The notes below the pieces were generated by a model that searched no databases, had not been told where the DNA came from, and worked only from the letters and a program-made list of their open reading frames with translations. This document shows positions 16,454 through 22,815 of a stretch of 22,815 nt of DNA, in pieces; the stretch's first letter is position 1, and every line of letters starts with the position of its first letter. The position numbers and the translations under genes were made by a program. Origin of the DNA: CAYVUV01 sp964455095 (GTDB taxonomy: Bacteria; Desulfobacterota; Binatia; HRBIN30; CADEER01); NCBI GenBank assembly GCA_964455095.1, contig CAYVUV010000143.1, positions 1 through 22,815 on the forward strand, given 5' to 3'.

Positions 16454-17302
16454 ATGACTACGACCGCGGCGCCGCTGCAGGGCCTGACCGTGCTGGCGCT
16501 CGAGAGCCGGCGCGCTGGCGAGACGGCCGAGGTCATCCGCCGCCATGGCGGCACGCCGCTGTCGGCACCGTCGATGCGCGAGATCCCGCTCGACGAGCAC
16601 GCGGCGGCGCACGAGCTGCGGCGCGGGCTCGAAGCCGGCACCATCGGCACGCTGATCCTGCTCACCGGCGTCGGCACGCGCGCGCTGGTCGCGGCACTGG
16701 CCGATGTCTGCCCGCGCGAGCGCTTTGCGGAGCTGTTGCGGCGCACGCGCGTCGTCGCGCGCGGACCGAAGCCCGTGGCGGCCTTGCGCGAGCTCGGATT
16801 GGTCGCGGACATCGCGGTGCCGGAGCCCAACACGTGGCGCGAGATCCTCGCCGCGCTCGACGCCGGGCCCGCTCTGGCCGGGCAGATCGTCGCGGTGCAG
16901 GAGTATGGCCGTTCGAACCCCGAGCTCATCGGCGGCCTGCAGAGCCGTGGCGCGCGCGTGCTGCCGGTGCCGGTCTACCGCTGGGCGCTGCCCGAAGATG
17001 TCGGCCCGCTGCACGAAGGCATACGGCAGTTGGCCGCGGGCGGCGTCGACCTGGTGCTGTTCACCAGCGCGCGCCAGGTCGATCACCTGATGGCCGCCGC
17101 CGAGCAGCTCGGATTGTCCGAGCAAGTGCTTGCGGCGACGCAGCGCATCGTCGTCGCCTCGATCGGACCGGTGTGCAGCGAGGCGCTGCAGGCGCACGCG
17201 TGGCCGGTCGATCTGGAGCCCGAGCACTCCAAGCTCGGCCAACTCGTCGCCCTCGCGGCGCGCCGCGGCCCAGAGCTGTTGCAGGCCAAGCGCGCGACGT
17301 GA
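16454..17302 (+). CDS. hemD: Uroporphyrinogen-III synthase
   Basis: HemD closes and inverts ring D of hydroxymethylbilane to give uroporphyrinogen III. The 282-residue protein shows the diffuse family pattern: LTVLALESRRAGETAEVIRRHGG (10-32) at the start, ILLTGVGTRAL in the first domain, VQEYGRSNPELIGGLQSRGARVLPVPVYRW (about 148-177) at the domain crossover, and LVLFTSARQVDHL (about 199-211) with IGPVCSEAL near the end. HemD sequences are poorly conserved, so the immediate hemE and hemG neighbours support the call. No hemC is next to it. The start ATG at 16454 follows the only suitable M; no ribosome binding site is seen. hemE starts 35 nt after its stop. Confidence 0.9.
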   Translation: MTTTAAPLQGLTVLALESRRAGETAEVIRRHGGTPLSAPSMREIPLDEHAAAHELRRGLEAGTIGTLILLTGVGTRALVAALADVCPRERFAELLRRTRVVARGPKPVAALRELGLVADIAVPEPNTWREILAALDAGPALAGQIVAVQEYGRSNPELIGGLQSRGARVLPVPVYRWALPEDVGPLHEGIRQLAAGGVDLVLFTSARQVDHLMAAAEQLGLSEQVLAATQRIVVASIGPVCSEALQAHAWPVDLEPEHSKLGQLVALAARRGPELLQAKRAT

Positions 17303-17337
17303 CCGGTGCGGCGCCAGACCTTGACGACCCGCCAGCC

Positions 17338-18411
17338 ATGGCATACCCACAGCAGAGCTTGGACTCGCACCCCTTTCTGCGCGCTTGCCGGCGCCAGCCG
17401 ACGCCGTACACGCCCGTCTGGCTGATGCGACAGGCCGGCCGCTACATGGCCGAGTACCGCGCCGTGCGCGAGAAGTTCGGCTTCCTCGAGCTCTGCCACC
17501 ACCCGCAAGCCGCCGCCGAGGTCACCGTCACCGCCGTCGAGCGCCTCGGCGTCGATGCGGCGATCATTTTTGCCGACATCCTGCTCATCCTCGAGCCACT
17601 CGACGTCGGGCTCGAATTCACCAAGGGCGACGGACCCGCCATTCACCGCCCGCTGCGCACACCCGACGACGTGCGGCGGCTGCGCGATTACGACACGGCC
17701 GATGCGCTGTCGTTCGTCTACGAAGCGGTGCGCGCCGCGCGTCAGGGGCTGGCAGGCAAGGTGCCGCTGATCGGTTTTGCCGGCGCGCCGTTCACCCTCG
17801 CGTCGTACCTCATCGAGGGCGGCGGCTCGCGCAACTACGTCCACACCAAGCAGCTCATGTACGGCGACCCGGGCGCCTGGCACGATCTGCTGGCGCTATT
17901 GGCGCGCTTGATCAACAGCTACCTGCACCAGCAGGCGGCCGCCGGCGCCGACGCCGTGCAACTGTTCGACAGCTGGGTGGGTTGCCTGTCGCCGGACGAC
18001 TACCGCGAGTACGTGCTGCCGCATTCGCGCGCCGCGCTCGCCGGGCTCAGCCCGCGGACGCCCGTGATTCACTTCGGCACCGGCACCGACGGGCTCTTGC
18101 CCGACATGCGCGCGGCCGGCGGCGATGTCATCGGCGTCGACTGGCGCATCGATCTCGATCAAGCCTGGGCGCGCGTCGGCCACGACGTGGCGCTGCAGGG
18201 CAACCTCGATCCGGTCACGCTGTTCGCCTCGCCGGCCGAGATCCGCCGCCATGCCAAAGCCATTCTCGATCGCGCCGCCGGCCGGCCCGGCCACATCTTC
18301 AACCTCGGGCACGGCATCCTGCCGCAGACGCCGGTCGACCATGTCATCGCGCTGGTCGACGCCGTGCACGAGATGAGCGCGCGACGCGACGCCACTCCGT
18401 CGGGCGGATGA
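17338..18411 (+). CDS. hemE: Uroporphyrinogen decarboxylase
   Basis: HemE removes four acetate carboxyls from uroporphyrinogen III to make coproporphyrinogen III in the cytosol. The 357 residues match the usual length. PVWLMRQAGRYMAEYR (26-41) contains the signature RQAGRY (31-36). IIFADILLILEPL (76-88) has the catalytic Asp80 (FxDIL). GFAGAPFTLASYLIEGGGS, QLFDSWVG and FNLGHGILPQTP are further signature segments. The start ATG at 17338 lacks a clear ribosome binding site. Its stop overlaps the hemG start as ATGA, implying translational coupling. Confidence 0.97.
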   Translation: MAYPQQSLDSHPFLRACRRQPTPYTPVWLMRQAGRYMAEYRAVREKFGFLELCHHPQAAAEVTVTAVERLGVDAAIIFADILLILEPLDVGLEFTKGDGPAIHRPLRTPDDVRRLRDYDTADALSFVYEAVRAARQGLAGKVPLIGFAGAPFTLASYLIEGGGSRNYVHTKQLMYGDPGAWHDLLALLARLINSYLHQQAAAGADAVQLFDSWVGCLSPDDYREYVLPHSRAALAGLSPRTPVIHFGTGTDGLLPDMRAAGGDVIGVDWRIDLDQAWARVGHDVALQGNLDPVTLFASPAEIRRHAKAILDRAAGRPGHIFNLGHGILPQTPVDHVIALVDAVHEMSARRDATPSGG

Positions 18412-19826
18412 CCGCCACTCCGCCCCGCATCGCCGTCGTCGGTGGCGGCATCGCCGGCCTGGCGGCCGCGCACCGCCTGGTCGAGCTGAGCCGTGAGCGC
18501 GGCCAACCGATCGGTCTCAGCTTGTACGAAGCCGGGGCGCGGCTCGGCGGCACGATTCGCACCGAGCGCAGTGACGGCTTCGTGCTCGAAGGGGGGCCCG
18601 ACTCGTTCATCTCCGACAAGCCTGCCGCGCTCCGCTTGTGCGAACGCCTGGGCGTCACCGACCGCCTGGTCGGCACGCGCGAGGAATTTCGACGCACGTA
18701 CATCGTCCACGCCGGCCGCCTGCACCCGCTGCCCGACGGCTTCTTGCTGCTGGCCCCGACGCGGTTCTGGCCGCTGCTCACCACGTCGCTGTTTACCTGG
18801 CCCGGCAAGCTGCGCATGGGGCTCGACCTCGTGCTGCCGCGCGGGCCGCGCCAGGACGACCAGAGCCTGGCCGACTTCGTCACCCGCCGCCTCGGCCGCG
18901 AAGCGCTCGAACGCGTCGCGCAACCACTGGTCGGCGGCATCTACACCGCCGACCCGACGCGCCTCAGCCTCGCCGCGACGATGCCGCGCTTCATCGAGAT
19001 GGAGCAGCGCGAACGCAGCCTGATCCTGGCCATGTGGCGCCAGCGCCGCCGCGCCGCACCAGCGGGCCAGGCGACCAGCGGGGCGCGCTGGAGTCTGTTC
19101 GTCAGCTTCGACGACGGCATGCAGACGCTGGTCGACACGCTGGCGCAGCGCCTGCCCGAGGGCGTCGTGCGGCTGCGCAACCCCATCGAAAGCGTACAGC
19201 GCACGGCCGCCGGCACCTGGCAGCTCGCCGGCGGCGACGAACACGACGCCGTCGTCCTGGCCGGCCCGGCCTATACCAGTGCCGGATTGCTCGCCGACGT
19301 CGATCCGGCGTTGGCCGCCACGCTGCGCGGTATCGAGTATGCGTCGTCGGCCACGGTCACACTCGCCTACCGGCGCGAGGACATCCCGCATCCACTCGAC
19401 GGCTTTGGTTTCGTCGTCCCCGCCATCGAGCGGCGCGGCATCGTTGCCTGCACGTTCAGCAGCCTCAAATACCCCAACCGCGCCCCGGCCCAGTTCGCCC
19501 TGCTGCGGACCTTCGTCGGCGGTGCGCTGCAGCCCGAGCTGTTTGCGCAGGACGATGCGGCCATGGTCGCCAGCGTGCGGCGCGAGCTCGGCGATCTACT
19601 CGGCGTGCGCGCCGCGCCCGAGCTGAGCCGGGTCGCGCGCTATGCGAACGCGATGCCGCAGTACCACGTCGGCCATCTCGACCGCATGGCCCGCATCACC
19701 GCGGCGCTTGGTCACCTGCCCGGTTTGCGGCTGGCCGGCAGTGCCCATACGGGCGTCGGGATTCCCGATTGCATCCGCACCGGTGAGGAGGCTGCCGAGG
19801 CGGTGCTGGACTCCCTGCGCCGCTGA
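18408..19826 (+). CDS. hemG: Protoporphyrinogen oxidase, FAD-dependent (HemY/HemG type)
   Basis: The 472-residue enzyme oxidises protoporphyrinogen IX with oxygen to protoporphyrin IX. IAVVGGGIAGLAAAHRL (8-24) is the dinucleotide fold, GARLGGTIRTE the second FAD loop, and VLEGGPDSFI the start of the substrate domain. QPLVGGIYTADP is a hallmark segment, and LRLAGSAHTGVGIPDCIRTG near the C-terminus is the FAD motif that closes the family. The bacterial gene name varies (hemY in many, hemG in eukaryote-like usage); this is not the E. coli flavodoxin-type HemG. The start overlaps the hemE stop by 4 nt. An oxygen-using enzyme suggests aerobic growth. Confidence 0.95.
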   Translation: MTATPPRIAVVGGGIAGLAAAHRLVELSRERGQPIGLSLYEAGARLGGTIRTERSDGFVLEGGPDSFISDKPAALRLCERLGVTDRLVGTREEFRRTYIVHAGRLHPLPDGFLLLAPTRFWPLLTTSLFTWPGKLRMGLDLVLPRGPRQDDQSLADFVTRRLGREALERVAQPLVGGIYTADPTRLSLAATMPRFIEMEQRERSLILAMWRQRRRAAPAGQATSGARWSLFVSFDDGMQTLVDTLAQRLPEGVVRLRNPIESVQRTAAGTWQLAGGDEHDAVVLAGPAYTSAGLLADVDPALAATLRGIEYASSATVTLAYRREDIPHPLDGFGFVVPAIERRGIVACTFSSLKYPNRAPAQFALLRTFVGGALQPELFAQDDAAMVASVRRELGDLLGVRAAPELSRVARYANAMPQYHVGHLDRMARITAALGHLPGLRLAGSAHTGVGIPDCIRTGEEAAEAVLDSLRR

Positions 19827-19836
19827 CTCCGCGCTG

Positions 19837-21372
19837 ATGCTCTTGCTCGGCGACATCCTGCGCCGCCACGCTCGCGATCGCGCCGACCAGACGGCCTGGG
19901 TCATGGGCTCCACGCGCGTGACGTACGGCGCCTTCCACACCCGCTCCAACCAGCTCGCACGCGCCCTGCAGCGCCTCGGCGTGTGGCGCGGCGACCGCGT
20001 CGCCGTCTGGGCCAACAACGTGCCCGCGTATCCGCTGCTCTACTTCGCCGCGATCAAGCTCGGCGCCATCCTCGTCCCGGTCAACGCCCGCTTTCGCGCC
20101 GACGAGGCGGCCGCGGTGATCGAGCACTCGGAGTCGGAGACGCTCTGCGCCACCGTCGAGTTTGCCGGCATGATCGCGGCGCTGCGCGAGGCCGGGCGCC
20201 TGCGCTCTGTCCGGCATCTCATCTCGATCGACGGCGACGACCCCGCGCGGCTGGCCGTCCTGGCCGACGCCGAGTCGCCCGACGAGGTAGGGGCCGCCAT
20301 CGACGAGCACGATCCGCACGTCATGCTCTACACCAGCGGCACCACGGGGCCGCCGAAGGGCGTCCTGCTCTCGCAGCGCAGCTACTACCTGCAAGCGCAG
20401 ACCAGCCATCTCACCACCGGGCTCGGCGAGCGCGACATCGGTCTGTGCATGTTCCCGATGTTTCACATGGGAGGCTGGGCGATGCCGCTGAGCTTCTGGC
20501 AGTCCGGCGCCACGGTGGTGATCATGCCCAAAGCCGACCCCCGCGCCATGCTCGAGACCATCGAGCGCGAACGCGTTACGTACTTCTACGCCGTGCCCAC
20601 CGTCTTCACCGCGCTGCTCGCCCTGCCCGATTTCGATCGCTTCGATCTCTCCTCGCTGCGCACCATCGCCAGCGGCACCGCCGCCATGACCCGCACCCAG
20701 GTGAGTGCCATCATCGAGCGCTTCCGCTGCCCGAACATGTTCATCATCTACGGCTCGACGGAGGCCGGCCCGGTCTGTGCGCTACGCCCGAGCGCCATCG
20801 CCGAACGACCCGAGAGCGTCGGCCGGCCGTTTCTCAACGTCGAGGTCCGCCTGCTCGACCCCGCCGGCCGCGAAGTCGCGACGGGCGAGATCGGCGAGAT
20901 CGCCGTGCGCAGCGAGTTCACCATGCGCGGTTATTGGCGCATGCCGGAGGAAACCGCGCGCGCCATCCCGGACGGCTGGGTGCGCACCGGCGATCTCGGT
21001 GCCTTCGACGGCGCGGGCTTCCTCTCGATCGTCGGCCGGCTGAAGGAAGTGATTCGCAGCGCCGGCGAGAACATCTTTCCAGCCGAGATCGAACGCGTGC
21101 TGCTCGAGCATCCGGCGATCCGCGAAGCCGCCGCCGTCGGCGTGCCCGACCCGGAGTGGGGCGAGGCGCTGGCCGTCGCCATCGTGGTGAAGGACGGGGC
21201 CGAGATCTCCGCTGCTCAAGTAGTTGAGCACGTCCGCAGTCGTCTCGCCGGCTTCAAGAAGCCCAGGCACGTCTGCTTCGTCGTCGAGCTTCCCCGCACG
21301 GCGGCATCGCGCCAGGTACACAAGTCGTTGCTGCGCGAGCAGATGCTCCAAATCTTATCGCCGAAATCGTAG
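19837..21372 (+). CDS. Class I adenylate-forming acyl-CoA synthetase, catalytic Lys position occupied by Arg
   Basis: The 511-residue protein is an ANL-family ligase. YTSGTTGPPKG (165-175) is the ATP-binding P-loop, FPMFHMGGW the A4-like segment, IIYGSTEAGP the A5 motif, GWVRTGDLG the A7 motif and GRLKEVIRSAGENIFPAEIE the A8 hinge. At the C-terminal A10 motif, families normally read LPR.x.xGK; here it is LPRTAASRQVHK (485-496), with Arg492 where the Lys that drives adenylation is expected. Lys496 might take over or the alignment might shift. Long- or medium-chain fatty acid, or aromatic acid, is possible as substrate. It begins 10 nt after the hemG stop and may be co-transcribed, though it has no known heme role. 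The start ATG at 19837 lacks a ribosome binding site. Confidence 0.92.
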   Translation: MLLLGDILRRHARDRADQTAWVMGSTRVTYGAFHTRSNQLARALQRLGVWRGDRVAVWANNVPAYPLLYFAAIKLGAILVPVNARFRADEAAAVIEHSESETLCATVEFAGMIAALREAGRLRSVRHLISIDGDDPARLAVLADAESPDEVGAAIDEHDPHVMLYTSGTTGPPKGVLLSQRSYYLQAQTSHLTTGLGERDIGLCMFPMFHMGGWAMPLSFWQSGATVVIMPKADPRAMLETIERERVTYFYAVPTVFTALLALPDFDRFDLSSLRTIASGTAAMTRTQVSAIIERFRCPNMFIIYGSTEAGPVCALRPSAIAERPESVGRPFLNVEVRLLDPAGREVATGEIGEIAVRSEFTMRGYWRMPEETARAIPDGWVRTGDLGAFDGAGFLSIVGRLKEVIRSAGENIFPAEIERVLLEHPAIREAAAVGVPDPEWGEALAVAIVVKDGAEISAAQVVEHVRSRLAGFKKPRHVCFVVELPRTAASRQVHKSLLREQMLQILSPKS

Positions 21373-21626
21373 CAACCACTTGAAGGGTATCGTCGCGCCC
21401 ACCTGATGCCGGCGCGCACTCCACCCCCCCGCCGGCCGCACGAATATAGTCGTCTATTCAGGTGGTTAGTCACTTATTTGCAACTGTCACTGTACTCCAC
21501 TCCACGCGGCCACGAGAAGCCCGCCTGCGCTATGCTGTGTCAGATGCCACAGGATAATCCATGGATTCCGGCTTGCATTCTCAGCATGCACAACGCACTC
21601 TATCTTGGGCAAAAGAGGGGTTACCC
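21373..21626. other. Intergenic region before the TPTX-repeat protein
   Basis: These 254 bases are clearly less GC-rich than the coding DNA on the left. A perfect 7-bp inverted repeat, GCCGGCG (21408-21414) and CGCCGGC (21430-21436) with a 15-nt loop, could end the acyl-CoA synthetase transcript but has no U-tract. GATAAT at 21553-21558 is a good -10 box without a convincing -35. The ribosome binding site for the next gene, GAGGGG (21615-21620), is 6 nt before its ATG. No small gene with a ribosome binding site is evident. Confidence 0.4.
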
Positions 21627-22815
21627 ATGCACACCCGGTCGATCGGATTCTTCCAATCCAGCGCCTTGATGCTGCTTGCGTCTGCGGCCCTCACCCAAGC
21701 CCCAGTCCTTGCGGGCACTTCCGGCACGTCGTGCCTTCGCGACGCGACGGGATTCACCCAGGGCACCATCTGCTCGAGTAATGATGTGCGCATTGGCGCG
21801 CTCGAGGTTACTCCATCGACCTGCGAGCTGGGTTCTACGCTGACGGTCGCCATGACCGCGCGCGTCGAATCGGGTCCCGACCGATACGACATCGGACTCT
21901 GGGTCGACCAAAACGGGGGCAACGCGCAGGACAACGGCAACACCTGCTATCGCGACTACCTGCACCCCGTTTCCACGACGAACGCCGACGTCAACCTATC
22001 GGGCGGCGCCGGGCCCTACTTCAACGGCGAACTGAGCATGACCAACGATGTCTGCGGCGACGTCCCTTCGCAGTCCGCATGGGGGGTCCCTGCAGACATC
22101 CACACTTGCAGCTCGGGATCGGGCAGCTGCGTTTGGACCTACTACTCGTTCTCCGTCCAGATCAAATGCGCCGACATGGATGGCAACGGTACCGCCGACG
22201 TGGGCACGTGCACCAGCTGGGACAATCAGTCGAACAACGATGCCGCCGACTCGTGCGGTGCCAACAATCCGAGTGCGCCGGAGTTGGATACCAACCCGCC
22301 CAGCTCGTCGAAGTGTAATTGCGGCGTGGCCAACATCGGAGGCCTCCTGGCCCCGACACCCACACCAACCCGCACGCCGACCAACACGCCGACAAAGACA
22401 CCGACCAACACCCCGACCAACACGCCAACCCGGACACCGACCAACACCCCGACCAATACACCGACCCTAACACCGACGATTTCACCGACGACTTCACCGA
22501 CCAACACGGCGACGCTGACACCTACGCTTACGCCCACCAATACGCCAACCCGCACCCCCACCAACACCCCGACGGAGACCCCGACCGACACACCAACGGA
22601 ATCGCCGACCACAACACCGACAGAGACCCCGACCACCACGCCAACGCAAACGCCGACCGACACGCCGACGAACCCACCTACCCGAACGCCGACCCACACC
22701 CCGACGTTGACGCCGACCGACACTCCGACGAACACCCCGACGCTGACGCCAACCCGCACACCCACCAACACACCGACGGAGACCCCGACCGACACACCAA
22801 CGGAAACGCCGACCA
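21627..22815 (+). CDS. Secreted Cys-rich protein with C-terminal TPTX repeat (partial at the right edge)
   Basis: The frame stays open for 396 codons to the window end. The ATG at 21627 has GAGGGG 6 nt upstream. Residues 1-29 are a signal peptide (hydrophobic core LMLLASAAL, cleavage likely after PVLA). Residues 30-242 form an extracellular domain with 12 cysteines. DMDGNGTAD (183-191) has the D-x-D-x-N-G-x2-D pattern of calcium loops, and TCTSWDNQ (194-201) with SSKCNC (227-232) resembles a Cys-rich module I recall from DUF11-type surface proteins. From residue 243 every fourth residue series is T-P-T-X, with X = N, R, E, D, L, K, S, T, Q or H. Such tails are probably extended, possibly O-glycosylated wall or stalk linkers. 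Function is unknown; surface adhesion is a guess. Confidence 0.85.
   Translation, partial: MHTRSIGFFQSSALMLLASAALTQAPVLAGTSGTSCLRDATGFTQGTICSSNDVRIGALEVTPSTCELGSTLTVAMTARVESGPDRYDIGLWVDQNGGNAQDNGNTCYRDYLHPVSTTNADVNLSGGAGPYFNGELSMTNDVCGDVPSQSAWGVPADIHTCSSGSGSCVWTYYSFSVQIKCADMDGNGTADVGTCTSWDNQSNNDAADSCGANNPSAPELDTNPPSSSKCNCGVANIGGLLAPTPTPTRTPTNTPTKTPTNTPTNTPTRTPTNTPTNTPTLTPTISPTTSPTNTATLTPTLTPTNTPTRTPTNTPTETPTDTPTESPTTTPTETPTTTPTQTPTDTPTNPPTRTPTHTPTLTPTDTPTNTPTLTPTRTPTNTPTETPTDTPTETPT
22353..22815 (+). repeat. 12-bp-period coding repeat (TPTX array), continuing past the window
   Basis: The DNA repeats with a 12-bp period (ACN CCN ACN NNN), encoding about 38 TPTX units in the visible 463 bases. 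Threonine and proline codons vary freely (ACC, ACG, ACA; CCG, CCA, CCC, CCT), so most units are old and kept by selection at protein level. Units 22542-22611 and 22746-22815 are nearly identical over 70 bases (three differences), showing one recent segmental copy at a 204-bp distance. Confidence 0.9.

Noticed and set aside
21406..21669. 87-codon plus-strand ORF in the region before the TPTX gene
   Set aside because: It has no ribosome binding site, it overlaps the signal-peptide gene in another frame, and its composition is not like a protein.
22226..22795. Long minus-strand ORF of repeated VGV units
   Set aside because: It is the reverse reading of the 12-bp TPTX coding repeat. The plus frame has a ribosome binding site, a signal peptide and codon variation at silent positions.

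Overview
The window is a GC-rich, gene-dense stretch of bacterial chromosome with 24 protein-coding genes, two of them cut by the window edges. I see no rRNA, tRNA, CRISPR array, transposase or phage gene. The gene mix points to an uncultured, aerobic or facultatively aerobic Gram-negative bacterium: System I cytochrome c maturation, quinone-linked PyrD, a HemY-type protoporphyrinogen oxidase, two luciferase-like (F420/FMN type) oxidoreductases, a lipoprotein, patatin/GST genes and a secreted Thr-Pro repeat protein. This resembles deltaproteobacterial or Binatota-like genomes, but that placement is inference from gene content only.

Layout. (1) 1-3604, minus strand: a lipoprotein, a CDP-alcohol phosphatidyltransferase, a nitroreductase and a TPR membrane protein whose end runs off the left edge. 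(2) 3701-7019, plus strand: a LeuD-like swivel protein that lacks the family's substrate loop, pyrD and thiC. (3) 7010-9137: two divergent luciferase-like monooxygenase-family genes. (4) 9213-9557, minus: a glycine-rich RRM protein, separated from the preceding gene by a large perfect hairpin. (5) 9845-14478, plus: plsC, then ccmA-ccmB-ccmC-ccmD (ccmD is only 48 codons), a BadH-like short-chain dehydrogenase and a TIGR04282/DUF2064 glycosyltransferase. (6) 14480-16333, minus: a patatin-like phospholipase and a glutathione S-transferase. (7) 16454-21372, plus: hemD-hemE-hemG(hemY) and an acyl-CoA synthetase. (8) 21627 to the right edge, plus: a secreted Cys-rich protein followed by a long TPTX repeat tail.

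How they fit together: the hemD-hemE-hemG genes make protoporphyrin, and the nearby ccmABCD genes deliver heme for c-type cytochrome assembly, so the middle and right of the window form a split heme supply and use neighbourhood. The pyrD and thiC genes serve pyrimidine and thiamine synthesis. The lipid-related genes (CDP-alcohol transferase, plsC, patatin, acyl-CoA synthetase) are scattered between them.

Most of the window is ordinary housekeeping. The points most worth a second look are the TPTX protein with a 204-bp-spaced internal duplication, the LeuD-like protein without its SSRE loop, an acyl-CoA synthetase with Arg where the catalytic Lys is expected, a ThiC with an insert and a long tail, and two unrelated 9-bp-period tandem repeats, each just upstream of a minus-strand start codon.
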